From Lelliottia jeotgali (GTDB lineage Bacteria > Pseudomonadota > Gammaproteobacteria > Enterobacterales > Enterobacteriaceae), in contig CP018628.1 in assembly GCA_002271215.1 (NCBI GenBank), positions 1,612,001 to 1,676,000 of the forward strand: a stretch of DNA of 64,000 nucleotides. Reading direction: 5' to 3'. Below the pieces are notes generated by a model. It was not told the DNA's origin. It saw nothing but the letters and a program-made list of their open reading frames with translations, and searched no databases. Numbering within the stretch: position 1 is the first letter of the stretch; each line of letters opens with the position of its first letter. Positions 22,830-33,510 of this stretch are shown here, piece by piece. Both the position numbers and the translations under genes were made by a program.

Positions 22830-23397
22830 GAGCGACTCCTTTCAGACGGCCAAAGGCGGGGACGGGCGCATCACGACGATGCAATGCCTGCCAGAAGGTT
22901 TCTAGCGCGCTATCAAGGCGCAGGTGTAAATTCGGCGTGAACTGCGGTTTATGCTGGTAATCGACAACCTGAGAATCATCGGCAAATACGCCGTGAAGGA
23001 TCTCTTGCGCCTTCAGCGCGTTCAGCACTGGCTTGAGGGCGTAATCTACCGCCAGCATGTGTGCGACGGTGCCGCCGGTCGCCAGAGGGAGAACCACTTT
23101 CCCTTCGAGCGCACGTTCAGGCAGTAAATCGAGAAGCGTTTTCAGCGCACCGGAAAAAGAGGCTTTATAGACAGGTGTCGCCACAATCAAGCCATCAGCC
23201 CCTTTAAGCTGTTCGATTAACGCCTGAAGCGCCGGGCTATCAAAGCGCGCATAAAGCAGATCTTCCGGCTCGAAGTTGTGCAAATTCCAGTGACATACCT
23301 CAACGCCCAGTGAATTGAGCTGTTCGCGGGCATATTCCAGTAAAGCGCTAGAGCGTGAAGGGAAACGCGGACTTCCGGCCAACGTGATGACGCGCAT
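22822..23397 (-). CDS. ssuE: NADPH-dependent FMN reductase SsuE
   Basis: 191 residues, flavodoxin-like fold. It reduces FMN for the SsuD monooxygenase. N-terminal [20 protein letters not shown] is the flavin-phosphate loop; [21 protein letters not shown] is also typical. First gene of the leftward ssuEADCB operon, which is normally activated by Cbl (and CysB) during sulfate starvation; the operator cannot be placed by eye in the 247 bp shared with pyrD. Confidence 0.95.
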   Translation of the reverse strand: MRVITLAGSPRFPSRSSALLEYAREQLNSLGVEVCHWNLHNFEPEDLLYARFDSPALQALIEQLKGADGLIVATPVYKASFSGALKTLLDLLPERALEGKVVLPLATGGTVAHMLAVDYALKPVLNALKAQEILHGVFADDSQVVDYQHKPQFTPNLHLRLDSALETFWQALHRRDAPVPAFGRLKGVAHV

Positions 23398-23534
23398 GCT
23401 TTCTCCTTATAACTATTTGTTTGCTTTTATCTAACATTCATAACAATTTTCACGAGTGTGACATTGCAGGGGTATTCCACTAAATGATTTATCTGAAATT
23501 AAAATGCCGAAAATTGCATAAGAAAGAAGCAGAA

Positions 23535-23550
23535 AGGGAAACGATTGCGC
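23535..23550 (-). promoter_or_regulatory. PurR operator of pyrD
   Basis: Read on the minus strand GCGCAATCGTTTCCCT, which matches the PurR consensus ANGCAANCGTTTNCNT at all fixed positions but the first. It lies about 95 bases upstream of pyrD, where PurR represses this gene in E. coli. Confidence 0.82.
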
Positions 23551-23601
23551 TTTACGATGATTTTTTGCCGCAGGTCAATTCCCTTTCACGGCGCGATCGC
23601 A

Positions 23602-23630
23602 GATAATCCGTGTCCGGTTTGCACACCGGA
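23602..23630 (+). promoter_or_regulatory. pyrD -10 and leader hairpin
   Basis: A GATAAT -10-like hexamer at 23602-23607, then a leader beginning in a pyrimidine-rich start region and a hairpin TCCGGT / ACCGGA (23613-23630) just before the ribosome site CCAGGAGA. In E. coli pyrD, CTP-sensitive start-site choice decides whether this hairpin forms and blocks translation; the layout here is compatible. This is inference from layout. Confidence 0.65.
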
Positions 23631-23644
23631 ATCCAGGAGAGTTC

Positions 23645-24655
23645 ATGTACTACCCCTTCGTTCGTAAAGCCCTTTTTCAGCTCGATCCCGAGCGCGCTCA
23701 TGAATTGACATTCCAGCAGTTACGCCGCATTACAGGTACGCCTCTTGAAGCGCTGGTGCGCCAGAAAGTGCAGGAAAAACCTGTTCAGTGCATGGGCCTG
23801 ACGTTTAAGAATCCACTGGGTCTGGCTGCCGGTCTCGACAAGAATGGCGAGTGCATTGACGCGCTTGGTGCGATGGGGTTTGGCTCCATTGAAGTCGGCA
23901 CCGTGACGCCGCGTCCGCAGGACGGTAACGACAAACCGCGTCTGTTCCGTTTGGTGGAAGCCGAAGGTTTGATCAACCGTATGGGCTTTAATAACCACGG
24001 TGTTGATCATCTGGTGGAGAACGTTAAAAAATCCCATTTTGACGGCGTGCTGGGTATTAATATCGGCAAAAATAAAGATACGCCGGTAGAGCAGGGCAAA
24101 GATGACTATCTGATTTGTATGGAAAAAGTCTATGCTTACGCCGGTTATATTGCGATTAACATCTCTTCGCCAAATACCCCAGGCCTGCGCACGCTGCAAT
24201 ATGGTGAAGCACTGGACGATCTGTTAAGTGCGATTAAAAATAAACAGAATGAGCTTCAGGCGACTCACCATAAATATGTTCCGATCGCGGTTAAGATCGC
24301 GCCGGATCTTTCGGTTGAAGAATTGATCCAGGTCGCCGACAGTTTAGTTCGCCATAATATTGATGGTGTTATTGCGACCAATACCACACTCGATCGTTCC
24401 CTGGTCCAAGGAATGAAAAACTGCGACGAAATGGGTGGGTTAAGTGGCCGTCCGGTACAATTAAAAAGCACCGAAATTATTCGCGCGTTATCGGCGGAAT
24501 TAAATGGCCGCTTACCAATCATCGGGGTGGGTGGGATCGACTCGGTCATCGCTGCCCGCGAGAAGATGGCGGCAGGCGCTTCTCTGGTGCAAATCTATTC
24601 CGGCTTTATTTTTAAAGGCCCACAATTGATTAAAGAAATCGTTAATCATATCTAA
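23645..24655 (+). CDS. pyrD: Dihydroorotate dehydrogenase (quinone), class 2
   Basis: 336 residues, full length. Membrane-associated FMN enzyme oxidising dihydroorotate to orotate with quinone as acceptor in de novo pyrimidine synthesis. The N-terminal helices [21 protein letters not shown] mediate membrane association; the catalytic serine lies in [18 protein letters not shown]-binding segments [11 protein letters not shown] and GVGGIDS are intact. Strong ribosome site (AGGAGA). Confidence 0.97.
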   Translation: MYYPFVRKALFQLDPERAHELTFQQLRRITGTPLEALVRQKVQEKPVQCMGLTFKNPLGLAAGLDKNGECIDALGAMGFGSIEVGTVTPRPQDGNDKPRLFRLVEAEGLINRMGFNNHGVDHLVENVKKSHFDGVLGINIGKNKDTPVEQGKDDYLICMEKVYAYAGYIAINISSPNTPGLRTLQYGEALDDLLSAIKNKQNELQATHHKYVPIAVKIAPDLSVEELIQVADSLVRHNIDGVIATNTTLDRSLVQGMKNCDEMGGLSGRPVQLKSTEIIRALSAELNGRLPIIGVGGIDSVIAAREKMAAGASLVQIYSGFIFKGPQLIKEIVNHI

Positions 24656-24672
24656 TCTTTTCTCCTTATCAG

Positions 24673-24708
24673 ACAACCAGGGCTTTATTTATAGCCCTGG
24701 TTGTTTTA
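24673..24708 (+). terminator. Rho-independent terminator after pyrD
   Basis: ACAACCAGGGCT / AGCCCTGGTTGT hairpin followed by TTTTA, 17 bases past the stop. Confidence 0.85.
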
Positions 24709-24820
24709 TATTCCGTCTTTGTTGCTTATTTAGACATTATGGTCTTTTATTATTGATGTTATAAACGAAGCGATAATTCGGACATTTTAAGAACAGGACG
24801 TTGTGGGGAAGGAGAGGAAA

Positions 24821-25363
24821 ATGCGAATAAAACCTGACGATAACTGGCGCTGGTATTTTTGCGATGAGCACGATCGAATGATGCTCGATTTAGCCAATGG
24901 CATGTTATTCCGTTCTCGTTTCGCGCGTCGAATGCTGACCCCGGACGCGTTTGCGCCGTCAGGCTTTTGTGTTGACGATGCGGCGCTCTTTTTCTCTTTC
25001 GAAGAGAAATGTCGCGATCTGATCCTCTCTAAGGAGCAGCGCGCCGAGCTGGTGCTGAATGCGCTGGTGGCGATCCGCTTCCTTAAACCGCAGATGCCGA
25101 AAAGCTGGCACTTTCTCGCTCACGGCCAGTCCTGGTCGCCGATCACTGGCGATGCGGCTTGCGTCAATCTGAGTGATACCTCGGAAGAGGTGAGTTTGCT
25201 GGTGGTCGAGCCGGGTGAAAATGCCGCGCTGTGCCTGCTGGCGCAACCCGGCGTGGTCATTGCCGGGCGCACAATGCAGTTGGGTGATGCGATTAAAGTG
25301 ATGAACGATCGGCTTAAACCGCAACTGCGTATGGATTCGTTCAGTCTCGAACAGGCCGTTTAA
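24821..25363 (+). CDS. zapC: Cell division protein ZapC
   Basis: 180 residues from the ATG at 24821 ([13 protein letters not shown]), preceded by GGAGAGGA; a start at 24803 would add six residues. ZapC binds FtsZ, promotes lateral bundling and stabilises the Z ring; it is restricted to enterobacteria and relatives. The C-terminus ([21 protein letters not shown]) is conserved. Its 3' end overlaps convergent ycbX by 4 bp, including both stop codons. Confidence 0.94.
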   Translation: MRIKPDDNWRWYFCDEHDRMMLDLANGMLFRSRFARRMLTPDAFAPSGFCVDDAALFFSFEEKCRDLILSKEQRAELVLNALVAIRFLKPQMPKSWHFLAHGQSWSPITGDAACVNLSDTSEEVSLLVVEPGENAALCLLAQPGVVIAGRTMQLGDAIKVMNDRLKPQLRMDSFSLEQAV

Positions 25364-26469
25364 AGCTCGAGCTGCAAAGACGTTTTCGGTATGCAGCTAC
25401 AGCACAGAATGGTTCCGTCATCGCTAATCGCTGATTTCTTCAATGCCGTCACCTCGCCATCGACCAGGGTGATACGACAGCTTCCGCAGATCCCCGCACG
25501 ACAGGAATAAGGCACGCGGATCCCCGCTTGTTCCAGCTGTTCCAGCAATACCTGCTGATTATTTCCCGGCAGCGTTTTGCCTTGCCACTGAAGTGTCACC
25601 GTTGTGACTGGCTGCAGTTCCACTTCTGCCTCTTCTTCGGTAACACCTGTGCCATACACACGGCCTGGTCCTGTCGATAAAATTTCAATTTCATCACCCA
25701 CGCGAATCACGCCGCTGCTGCGGGGGATCAGGTTCTGACCGAAATCGACGTCGCCGTTATCCTGCGCGGTGCGGAAAGATTGCAGCGTTTTTAGCGGCTC
25801 ACCGGAAGGATGTTTCTGTCCTTTCTCTGGGCTGATTGTGGTGAAAATGCAACGGCTGCACGGTTTCACCACATCAAAGATCACGTTACCAATGCGAATA
25901 ACCTTCCAGGTGTCCTCTTCCCACGCCTGTGCGCCAGTCACCACCAGGTTCGGGCGGAACTGCTCCATTTGTACACTGGCGGAACAGCGGTTTTGCAGAT
26001 CGCGCAGGGAGGCTTCATTAGTCAGCAGGTAAGGAAAACCGTCGGCAAAGGAGAGGGGAACGGCTTCGAAGCGCTTCACACGACGCGTCGGTTCTGGGCC
26101 GACCCAGCGCAGTTGCACCGGGCGAGAAAAGAAGCCTGTCAGCCAGGTGTTAATTTCATCGGGCGCGACGCGGGCGGTAAAATGATTGCCCCAGACTTCG
26201 GTCGGCGCGTCTACAGGGGCGAAATCGCTAAAGCGCGCGATCGCGCTGGAACCGTCTGGTGCGGTAAGGTGTAAGCCATCGTGCAGCGGAGCCGGAATAA
26301 AACGCACCATCTGCGGAAACTGGCGGGCGGTGATAAAGGTGCCGTCCGGTTCGGTGATCATAAAAATGCGATCAAAGGCAAAGCCGCTGACGTCAGCAAG
26401 CGCGTGGGTCAGGCCAATACCGCGCATGGATTTGACCGGATGAATAAAAAGCCTGGATAACGTCGCCAC
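25360..26469 (-). CDS. ycbX: YcbX: MOSC-domain protein with 2Fe-2S ferredoxin domain
   Basis: 369 residues from a GTG start at 26469 (read [17 protein letters not shown]), chosen because GGGAG sits just upstream and it restores the E. coli length; an upstream ATG would give 386 residues. The N-terminal MOSC beta-barrel domain and the molybdenum-cofactor site are followed by a C-terminal plant-type ferredoxin domain with the cluster cysteines in CRAGICGSC and CCSC. In E. coli YcbX detoxifies N-hydroxylated bases such as 6-N-hydroxylaminopurine together with CysJ. Convergent with zapC, divergent from rlmKL. Confidence 0.93.
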   Translation of the reverse strand: MATLSRLFIHPVKSMRGIGLTHALADVSGFAFDRIFMITEPDGTFITARQFPQMVRFIPAPLHDGLHLTAPDGSSAIARFSDFAPVDAPTEVWGNHFTARVAPDEINTWLTGFFSRPVQLRWVGPEPTRRVKRFEAVPLSFADGFPYLLTNEASLRDLQNRCSASVQMEQFRPNLVVTGAQAWEEDTWKVIRIGNVIFDVVKPCSRCIFTTISPEKGQKHPSGEPLKTLQSFRTAQDNGDVDFGQNLIPRSSGVIRVGDEIEILSTGPGRVYGTGVTEEEAEVELQPVTTVTLQWQGKTLPGNNQQVLLEQLEQAGIRVPYSCRAGICGSCRITLVDGEVTALKKSAISDDGTILCCSCIPKTSLQLEL

Positions 26470-26568
26470 TTCGCACTCCCACAAATGAAAATAAGCCCTC
26501 AACTTTAGGACATAGCGCACATATTAGCTATAATGCGCAGCAATTTTCTACGAGTAATAAGTGACGAT

Positions 26569-28677
26569 ATGAATTCTCTGTTTGCCAGTACGGCCCGTGG
26601 GCTGGAAGAGCTGTTAAAAACTGAACTGGAAAGCCTTGGCGCGCGTGAGTGTCAGGTGGTTCAGGGTGGTGTCCATTTTGAGGGCGACACGCGGCTTATT
26701 TACCAGAGCCTGATGTGGAGCCGCCTGGCGTCGCGCATCATGTTGCCGCTGGGTGCCTGTAAGGTCTATAGCGACCTTGACCTGTACCTCGGCGTACAGG
26801 CGACCGACTGGACAGAGATTTTCGCCCCAGGCGCGACCTTTGCCGTGCATTTCAGCGGTCTGAACGACGAAATTCGTAATAGCCAGTACGGTGCGCTGAA
26901 AGTGAAAGACGCCATTGTCGACAGCTTCACGCGTAAAAATCTCGAGCGTCCGAACGTTGATCGTGAAAATCCCGATCTGCGCATTAACGTGTGGCTGAAT
27001 AAAGAGACAGCACATATCTCGCTGGATCTGTGCGGCGAAGGCCTGCATCAGCGCGGCTATCGCGATCGCGCCGGTATTGCGCCGATCAAAGAGAACCTGG
27101 CTGCGGCCATCGTGATGCGTTCCGGCTGGCAGCCGGGCACGCCGATGCTCGACCCGATGTGCGGTTCCGGTACTTTGCTGATCGAAGCAGCCATGATGGC
27201 GACGGATCGTGCGCCGGGCTTGCACCGTGGGCAATGGGGTTTTAGCGGCTGGGCGCAGCACGACGATGCCCTCTGGAAAGAGGTCAAAGCCGAAGCGCAG
27301 GTTCGCGCGCGTAAAGGCCTGGCAGACTATACCTCTCGTTTCTACGGCTCGGACAGCGACGCTCGCGTGATTGAACGCGCACGCAGCAACGCCCGCCGTG
27401 CCGGTATCGGTGAGCTGATCGACTTCGAGGTGAAAGATGTCTCTCAACTGACCAATCCATTACCAAAAGGTCCGTACGGCACGGTGATCAGTAACCCACC
27501 GTACGGCGAACGTCTGGATAGCGAACCGGCGCTGATCGCGCTGCACAGCCTGTTTGGTCGTACCATGAAAGACGCTTTCGGCGGCTGGAATCTGTCGCTG
27601 TTTAGCGGCTCTCCGGAACTGCTGAGCTGCCTGCAACTGCGCGCCGAGCGCCAGTTCAAAGCCAAAAACGGCCCGCTGGACTGTGTGCAGAAAAACTACC
27701 ATCTGACCGAAAAAGACGGTGACAGCAAGCCGTCCACCGTGGCGGAAGATTATGCCAACCGTCTGCGTAAGAACCTGAAAAAATTCGAAAAGTGGGCGAA
27801 ACAGGAAGGTGTTGAATGCTACCGCATTTACGATGCCGATCTGCCGGAATATAACGTAGCGGTAGACCGTTACGCGGACTGGGTGGTGGTTCAGGAATAT
27901 GCACCGCCGAAAACGGTGGATGCGCAAAAAGCGCGTCAGCGTCTGCTGGACATTATCGCCGCAACCATTGGCGTGCTGGGTATCGCACCTAATAAACTGA
28001 TCCTGAAAACCCGTGAGCGTCAGAAAGGGGCCAACCAGTATCAAAAGATGGGTGATAAGGGCGACTTTATCGAAGTGGGCGAGTACAACGCGCGCCTGTG
28101 GGTCAACCTGACGGATTACCTCGACACCGGTCTGTTCCTCGATCACCGTATCGCGCGTCGTATGCTGGGCCAGATGAGCAAAGGAAAAGACTTCCTGAAC
28201 TTGTTCGCTTACACCGGCAGCGCCAGCGTTCATGCGGGCCTGGGCGGTGCGCGTAGCACCACCACGGTGGATATGTCGCGCACCTATCTGGAGTGGGCTG
28301 AGCGTAACCTGCGTCTCAACGGCCTGACCGGACGTCAGCATCGCCTGCTGCAAGCCGACGTACTGGGCTGGCTGCGTGACACGGATGAGCAGTTTGACCT
28401 GATCTTCATCGATCCACCGACTTTCTCTAACTCGAAACGTATGGAAGACTCGTTTGACGTTCAGCGCGATCACCTGCGTCTGATGACCGACCTGAAACGT
28501 CTGCTGCGTAAAGGCGGCACCATTATGTTCTCGAACAACAAACGCGGCTTCCGCATGGACAATGACGGGCTGGAAAAATTGGGACTGAAAGCACAAGAAA
28601 TCAGCCAAAAAACGCTGTCTCAGGACTTCGCCCGTAACCGTCAAATTCACAACTGCTGGTTAATTACCGCAGTCTGA
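26569..28677 (+). CDS. rlmL: Bifunctional 23S rRNA methyltransferase RlmKL
   Basis: 702 residues from the ATG at 26569 ([16 protein letters not shown]), equal to E. coli. The fusion makes m2G2445 (RlmL, N-terminal half) and m7G2069 (RlmK, C-terminal half) in 23S rRNA. Visible are a THUMP domain in the first 150 residues, the SAM motif [15 protein letters not shown] and catalytic NPPY at residues 309-312; the second half has [14 protein letters not shown] and DPPTFSNS from residue 615. An upstream in-frame ATG at 26533 is not conserved. Confidence 0.96.
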   Translation: MNSLFASTARGLEELLKTELESLGARECQVVQGGVHFEGDTRLIYQSLMWSRLASRIMLPLGACKVYSDLDLYLGVQATDWTEIFAPGATFAVHFSGLNDEIRNSQYGALKVKDAIVDSFTRKNLERPNVDRENPDLRINVWLNKETAHISLDLCGEGLHQRGYRDRAGIAPIKENLAAAIVMRSGWQPGTPMLDPMCGSGTLLIEAAMMATDRAPGLHRGQWGFSGWAQHDDALWKEVKAEAQVRARKGLADYTSRFYGSDSDARVIERARSNARRAGIGELIDFEVKDVSQLTNPLPKGPYGTVISNPPYGERLDSEPALIALHSLFGRTMKDAFGGWNLSLFSGSPELLSCLQLRAERQFKAKNGPLDCVQKNYHLTEKDGDSKPSTVAEDYANRLRKNLKKFEKWAKQEGVECYRIYDADLPEYNVAVDRYADWVVVQEYAPPKTVDAQKARQRLLDIIAATIGVLGIAPNKLILKTRERQKGANQYQKMGDKGDFIEVGEYNARLWVNLTDYLDTGLFLDHRIARRMLGQMSKGKDFLNLFAYTGSASVHAGLGGARSTTTVDMSRTYLEWAERNLRLNGLTGRQHRLLQADVLGWLRDTDEQFDLIFIDPPTFSNSKRMEDSFDVQRDHLRLMTDLKRLLRKGGTIMFSNNKRGFRMDNDGLEKLGLKAQEISQKTLSQDFARNRQIHNCWLITAV

Positions 28678-28690
28678 TAGGAAATTTTAA

Positions 28691-30598
28691 ATGTCATTAA
28701 TTAGCATGCACGGCGCATGGCTGTCTTTCAGCGATGCGCCACTTCTCGACGACACTGAACTGCACATCGAAGATAACGAACGCGTTTGTCTGGTGGGCCG
28801 TAACGGCGCGGGTAAATCCACACTGATGAAGATCCTTAACCGTGAGCAGGGGCTGGACGATGGTCGCATTGTTTACGAACAAGATCTGATTGTTTCCCGT
28901 CTGCAGCAGGACCCACCGCGCAACGTTGCGGGCAGCGTGTACGATTTTGTCGCTGAAGGGATTTCAGAGCAGGCCGAATACCTGAAGGGCTATCACGATA
29001 TCTCGCACCTGGTGATGACCGATCCGAGCGAAAAAAATCTCAACGAGATGGCGCGTCTTCAGGATCTGCTGGATCACCACGGCCTGTGGCAGCTGGAAGA
29101 TCGCATTAATGAAGTGCTGGAACAGCTCGGTCTTGAAGCCGATATGGCGCTGGCGTCACTTTCGGGTGGCTGGCTGCGTAAAGCGGCTCTGGGCCGTGCG
29201 CTGGTCAGTGGACCAAAAGTGCTGCTGCTCGATGAGCCAACAAACCACCTCGATATTGAAACCATCGACTGGCTGGAAGGGTTCCTGAAAACCTTCAACG
29301 GCACCATTATCTTTATCTCCCACGACCGTTCATTCATCCGCAATATGGCAACGCGTATTGTCGATCTCGATCGCGGTAAGCTGGTCACCTATCCGGGCGA
29401 TTACGACACCTATCTGCTGGAAAAAGAAGAAAACCTGCGCGTGGAAGAGCTGCAAAACGCCGAGTTCGATCGCAAGCTGGCGCAGGAAGAGGTCTGGATC
29501 CGTCAGGGCATCAAAGCCCGTCGTACCCGTAACGAAGGCCGTGTGCGTGCCTTGAAAGCGATGCGTAACGAACGCAGCGAACGCCGGGAAGTGATGGGCA
29601 GCGCGAAGATGCAGGTCGAAGAGGCCTCTCGCTCCGGCAAGATTGTCTTCGAGATGGAAAACGTCAATTACCAGATCGACGGCAAAGTACTGGTGAGCGA
29701 TTTCTCCGCTCAGGTTCAGCGTGGCGACAAAATCGCCCTGATTGGCCCGAACGGCTGTGGTAAATCCACGCTGCTGAAACTCATGCTCGGTCAGCTACAG
29801 GCTGACAGCGGTCGCGTTCACTGCGGGACTAAACTGGAAGTGGCCTATTTCGACCAGCACCGTACTGAGCTGGATCCGGACAGAACCGTGATGGATAACC
29901 TGGCCGAAGGCAAACAAGAGGTGATGGTCAACGGTAAACCGCGCCACGTGCTGGGCTACCTGCAGGACTTCCTGTTCCATCCAAAACGCGCCATGACGCC
30001 GGTTCGCGCGTTGTCCGGCGGGGAACGTAACCGCCTGCTGCTGGCGCGTCTGTTCCTGAAGCCAAGTAACTTATTGATTCTCGATGAACCGACCAACGAT
30101 CTGGATGTCGAAACTCTGGAACTGCTGGAAGAGCTGATCGACGGCTATCAGGGCACCGTGATGCTGGTCAGCCACGATCGTCAGTTTGTCGATAACACCG
30201 TAACTGAGTGCTGGATTTTCGAAGGCGAAGGCCGGATTGGTCAATATGTCGGCGGCTATCAGGATGCGCGCGGGCAGCAGGCGCAATCTTTGGCGACTAA
30301 ACAGTCAAAATCCAAAACTGGATCGCAAACTCCTGTCGCAAAAGCAGAAACTGTCAAAAAATCGACGGTCAAAATGAGCTATAACCTGCAGCGCGAACTG
30401 GAAGGGTTGCCGCAACGTCTGGAAGAGCTGGAAGCGAATCTGAGTACTTTGCAGGCTCAGGTTGCTGATGCCTCCTTCTTTAGCCAGCCACACGACTATA
30501 CTCAGAAAATATTGGCGGAGCTTTCCCAGGCCGAAAAGGCGCTGGAAGAAGCATTTGAGCGCTGGGAGTACCTTGAGGCTCTCAAAAACGGCGCATAA
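28691..30598 (+). CDS. uup: ABC-F ATPase Uup
   Basis: 635 residues, full length. A soluble ABC-F protein with two ATPase domains in tandem (Walker A GRNGAGKST near residue 36 and GPNGCGKST near residue 355; signatures LSGGWLRK and LSGGERNR) and a C-terminal coiled coil rich in Glu, Ala and Gln that binds DNA in E. coli Uup. It affects ribosome function and precise excision of transposons. 13 bp after rlmKL and 13 bp before pqiA, so likely co-transcribed. The linker at about 540-560 (KQSKSKTGSQTPVAKAETVKK) is variable. Confidence 0.96.
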   Translation: MSLISMHGAWLSFSDAPLLDDTELHIEDNERVCLVGRNGAGKSTLMKILNREQGLDDGRIVYEQDLIVSRLQQDPPRNVAGSVYDFVAEGISEQAEYLKGYHDISHLVMTDPSEKNLNEMARLQDLLDHHGLWQLEDRINEVLEQLGLEADMALASLSGGWLRKAALGRALVSGPKVLLLDEPTNHLDIETIDWLEGFLKTFNGTIIFISHDRSFIRNMATRIVDLDRGKLVTYPGDYDTYLLEKEENLRVEELQNAEFDRKLAQEEVWIRQGIKARRTRNEGRVRALKAMRNERSERREVMGSAKMQVEEASRSGKIVFEMENVNYQIDGKVLVSDFSAQVQRGDKIALIGPNGCGKSTLLKLMLGQLQADSGRVHCGTKLEVAYFDQHRTELDPDRTVMDNLAEGKQEVMVNGKPRHVLGYLQDFLFHPKRAMTPVRALSGGERNRLLLARLFLKPSNLLILDEPTNDLDVETLELLEELIDGYQGTVMLVSHDRQFVDNTVTECWIFEGEGRIGQYVGGYQDARGQQAQSLATKQSKSKTGSQTPVAKAETVKKSTVKMSYNLQRELEGLPQRLEELEANLSTLQAQVADASFFSQPHDYTQKILAELSQAEKALEEAFERWEYLEALKNGA

Positions 30599-30611
30599 AC
30601 AGGGATACCCG

Positions 30612-31865
30612 ATGTGTGATCAGCACCATGCCGACCGGCATATTCTATGCTCGCAATGCGATATGCTCGTGGCGCTTCCTGAGCTGGATCACGGACATAA
30701 AGCAACTTGCCCCCGCTGCGGGGCAACGCTGACAACAGAGTGGGACGCGCCTCGTGCGCGTCCTACTGCATATGCGCTCGCGGCGCTGTTCATGCTGCTG
30801 CTTTCCAATCTTTTTCCGTTCATCTATATGAAAGTCGGCGGGATGACCAGCGAAGTGGATTTGCTGGAAATTCCCGGCGTCATGTTCTCGGAAGATTACG
30901 CCAGTCTCGGCACCTTCTTCCTTCTCTTTGTGCAAATCGTTCCGGCGTTTTGCCTGGTGGTGATTCTGCTGCTGGTTAACCGCGTTCGGATGCCTGTCAA
31001 AGTCAAAATCATGCTTGCCCGAATCCTTTTCCAGCTGAAAAGCTGGGGAATGGCAGAGATTTTCCTGGCGGGAATCCTGGTCAGTTTCGTCAAGCTGATG
31101 GCTTACGGTGACGTGGGCGTTGGCAGCAGTTTTATTCCCTGGTGCCTGTACTGTGTTTTGCAATTGCGCGCTTTCCAGTGTGTGGATCGTCGTTGGGCCT
31201 GGGATGATATTGCCCCGGCACCCATGCTCGCACAGACGGTTAAAGTGGGTGTTCCAGGGATTCGACAGGGGTTGCGTTCTTGCTCCTGCTGCACCGCTAT
31301 TTTGCCTGCAGAGCACAAAGTGTGTCCGCGCTGCGGGACGAAAGGGCACGTGCGGCGTAGAAACAGTCTGCAATGGACGATGGCGTTATTGGTCACGTCG
31401 ATCATGCTGTATTTACCTGCCAATATTTTACCGATCATGATTACGGATCTGCTGGGGGACAAAATGCCCTCGACGATCCTCGCGGGTGTGGTTCTGCTCT
31501 GGGGTGAAGGTTCGTATCCGGTCGCCATGGTTATCTTTATCGCCAGTATCATGGTTCCGACGTTAAAAATGATCGCGATTGCCTGGCTGTGCTGGGATGC
31601 TAAGGGGCATGGTAAACGCGACAGTGAACGCATGCATCTGATTTATGAAGTCGTAGAATTTGTTGGCCGCTGGTCAATGATTGACGTGTTTGTGATTGCC
31701 GTTCTCTCCGCGCTGGTGCGCATGGGAGGACTGATGAGTATTTATCCCGCTATGGGCGCGCTGATGTTTGCGCTGGTCGTTGTGATGACGATGTTTGCGG
31801 CCCTGACCTTCGACCCGCGTTTATCGTGGGATCGTGAGCCAGAGTCAAGCCATGAGGAAGAGTGA
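30612..31865 (+). CDS. pqiA: Lipid-transport membrane protein PqiA
   Basis: 417 residues from the ATG at 30612 (MCDQHHADRHILCSQCD); the frame continues upstream inside uup and is not coding there. Inner-membrane partner of the PqiABC system linking inner and outer membranes. Two zinc-ribbon-like clusters, CSQCD...CPRCG at the N-terminus and CSCC...CPRCG mid-protein, each precede a block of about four transmembrane helices. Induced by paraquat through SoxRS in E. coli. It overlaps pqiB slightly, because the pqiB start at 31870 is 5 bases after the stop. Confidence 0.95.
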   Translation: MCDQHHADRHILCSQCDMLVALPELDHGHKATCPRCGATLTTEWDAPRARPTAYALAALFMLLLSNLFPFIYMKVGGMTSEVDLLEIPGVMFSEDYASLGTFFLLFVQIVPAFCLVVILLLVNRVRMPVKVKIMLARILFQLKSWGMAEIFLAGILVSFVKLMAYGDVGVGSSFIPWCLYCVLQLRAFQCVDRRWAWDDIAPAPMLAQTVKVGVPGIRQGLRSCSCCTAILPAEHKVCPRCGTKGHVRRRNSLQWTMALLVTSIMLYLPANILPIMITDLLGDKMPSTILAGVVLLWGEGSYPVAMVIFIASIMVPTLKMIAIAWLCWDAKGHGKRDSERMHLIYEVVEFVGRWSMIDVFVIAVLSALVRMGGLMSIYPAMGALMFALVVVMTMFAALTFDPRLSWDREPESSHEEE

Positions 31866-31869
31866 GAGC

Positions 31870-33510
31870 ATGGAAAATAAGAGTGGAGAGGCGAAAGTGC
31901 AGAAGGTCAAAAACTGGTCGCCGGTGTGGATCTTCCCCATCGTAACTGCACTGATCGGTGCCTGGATCCTGTTTTATCATTACAGCCATCAGGGGCCGGA
32001 AGTGACGCTTATCACCACTAACGCCGAGGGTATTGAAGGGGGGAAAACCACCATCAAGAGCCGCAGCGTGGACGTGGGTGTCGTCGAGAGCGCAACCCTG
32101 ACGGACGATTTAACGCACGTTGAGATCAAAGCGCGTTTGCACTCAGGAATGGAAAAACTGCTGCACGGCGATTCCGTCTTCTGGGTTGTTAAACCCCAGG
32201 TCGGGCGTGAAGGGATCAGTGGTCTCGGTACGTTGCTTTCAGGGGCGTATATCGAACTGCAGCCAGGTACGAAAGGCAGTCAGCCGGGAAATTATCAGCT
32301 GCTTGATTCTCCGCCTTTGGCTCCGCCGGACGCGAAAGGTATTCGTGTCACCCTCGACAGTAAGAAAGCGGGGCAGCTCAGCCCGGGCGATCCGGTGCTG
32401 TTCCGTGGTTACCGCGTAGGCTCTGTGGAAACCAGTACCTTTGATGCGCAAAAACGTGCCATCAGCTATCAGCTGTTTATCAATGCGCCAAACGATCGTC
32501 TGGTGACCAGCAATGTGCGCTTCTGGAAAGACAGCGGCATCGCGGTGGATCTGACCTCCGCGGGTATGCGCGTTGAGATGGGCTCACTGACCACGCTGTT
32601 TGGCGGCGGGGTGAGCTTTGATGTACCGGAAGGGATGGAACTGGGTCAGCCGGTTGCGCCGAAAACCGCGTTCAGATTGTTTGACGATCAGAAAAGTATT
32701 CAGGATGCGCTTTATACCGACCACGTCGATTATCTGATGTTCTTTAAAGATTCGGTTCGCGGCCTGCAGCCAGGTGCACCGGTGGAATTCCGCGGTATCC
32801 GTCTGGGCACCGTCGGCCAGGTGCCGTACTTCGTACCGGGCCTGCATCAGGTACTGGATGACGACTATCGTATTCCGGTATTGATCCGCATTGAGCCAGA
32901 ACGCTTACTGGCCCAGATTGGTAAGGATCAGGATATCGGAGAGCATATTAATCAGCTGATGAATCGCGGATTACGCGGCTCGCTGAAAACCGGCAACCTG
33001 GTAACGGGAGCGCTGTATGTGGACATGGACTTCTATCCGAAAGCCCCGGCGATCACCGGTGCGCGCCAGTTCGGTGGATACACCATTATCCCAACTGTCA
33101 GCAGCGGCCTGGCGCAGATCCAGCAGCGTCTGATGGAAACATTGGATAAGATTAACAATCTGCCATTGAATCCGATGCTTGAGCAAGCCACAAACAGCCT
33201 GACTGAAAGCCAGGCTACCATGCGTCGTCTACAAACTACGCTGGATAACATCAACAAAATTACGGCTAACCAGTCGATGCAGCAGCTTCCGCAGGATATG
33301 CAGAAAACGTTGCGTGAGCTGAACCGCAGTATGCAGGGCTTCCAGCCTGGCTCGGCGGCGTATAACAAGATGGTGGCGGATATGCAGCGCCTGGATCAGG
33401 TTCTGCGCGAGCTGCAACCGGTTCTGAAAACGCTGAATGAGAAGAGCAACGCGCTGGTATTTGAAGCCAAGGACAAAAAAGATCCTGAGCCTAAGAGGGC
33501 AAAAGAATGA
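31870..33510 (+). CDS. pqiB: MCE-domain tunnel protein PqiB
   Basis: 546 residues from the ATG at 31870 (MENKSGEAKVQKVKNWSPVW), the E. coli length. A single N-terminal transmembrane helix (VWIFPIVTALIGAWILFYHY) is followed by three MCE domains beginning near residues 45, 160 and 285, and a C-terminal helical coiled-coil region (from about 430) that forms the needle reaching the outer membrane. PqiB hexamers form a periplasm-spanning channel for hydrophobic molecules. Its stop overlaps the pqiC start by 4 bp. Confidence 0.95.
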   Translation: MENKSGEAKVQKVKNWSPVWIFPIVTALIGAWILFYHYSHQGPEVTLITTNAEGIEGGKTTIKSRSVDVGVVESATLTDDLTHVEIKARLHSGMEKLLHGDSVFWVVKPQVGREGISGLGTLLSGAYIELQPGTKGSQPGNYQLLDSPPLAPPDAKGIRVTLDSKKAGQLSPGDPVLFRGYRVGSVETSTFDAQKRAISYQLFINAPNDRLVTSNVRFWKDSGIAVDLTSAGMRVEMGSLTTLFGGGVSFDVPEGMELGQPVAPKTAFRLFDDQKSIQDALYTDHVDYLMFFKDSVRGLQPGAPVEFRGIRLGTVGQVPYFVPGLHQVLDDDYRIPVLIRIEPERLLAQIGKDQDIGEHINQLMNRGLRGSLKTGNLVTGALYVDMDFYPKAPAITGARQFGGYTIIPTVSSGLAQIQQRLMETLDKINNLPLNPMLEQATNSLTESQATMRRLQTTLDNINKITANQSMQQLPQDMQKTLRELNRSMQGFQPGSAAYNKMVADMQRLDQVLRELQPVLKTLNEKSNALVFEAKDKKDPEPKRAKE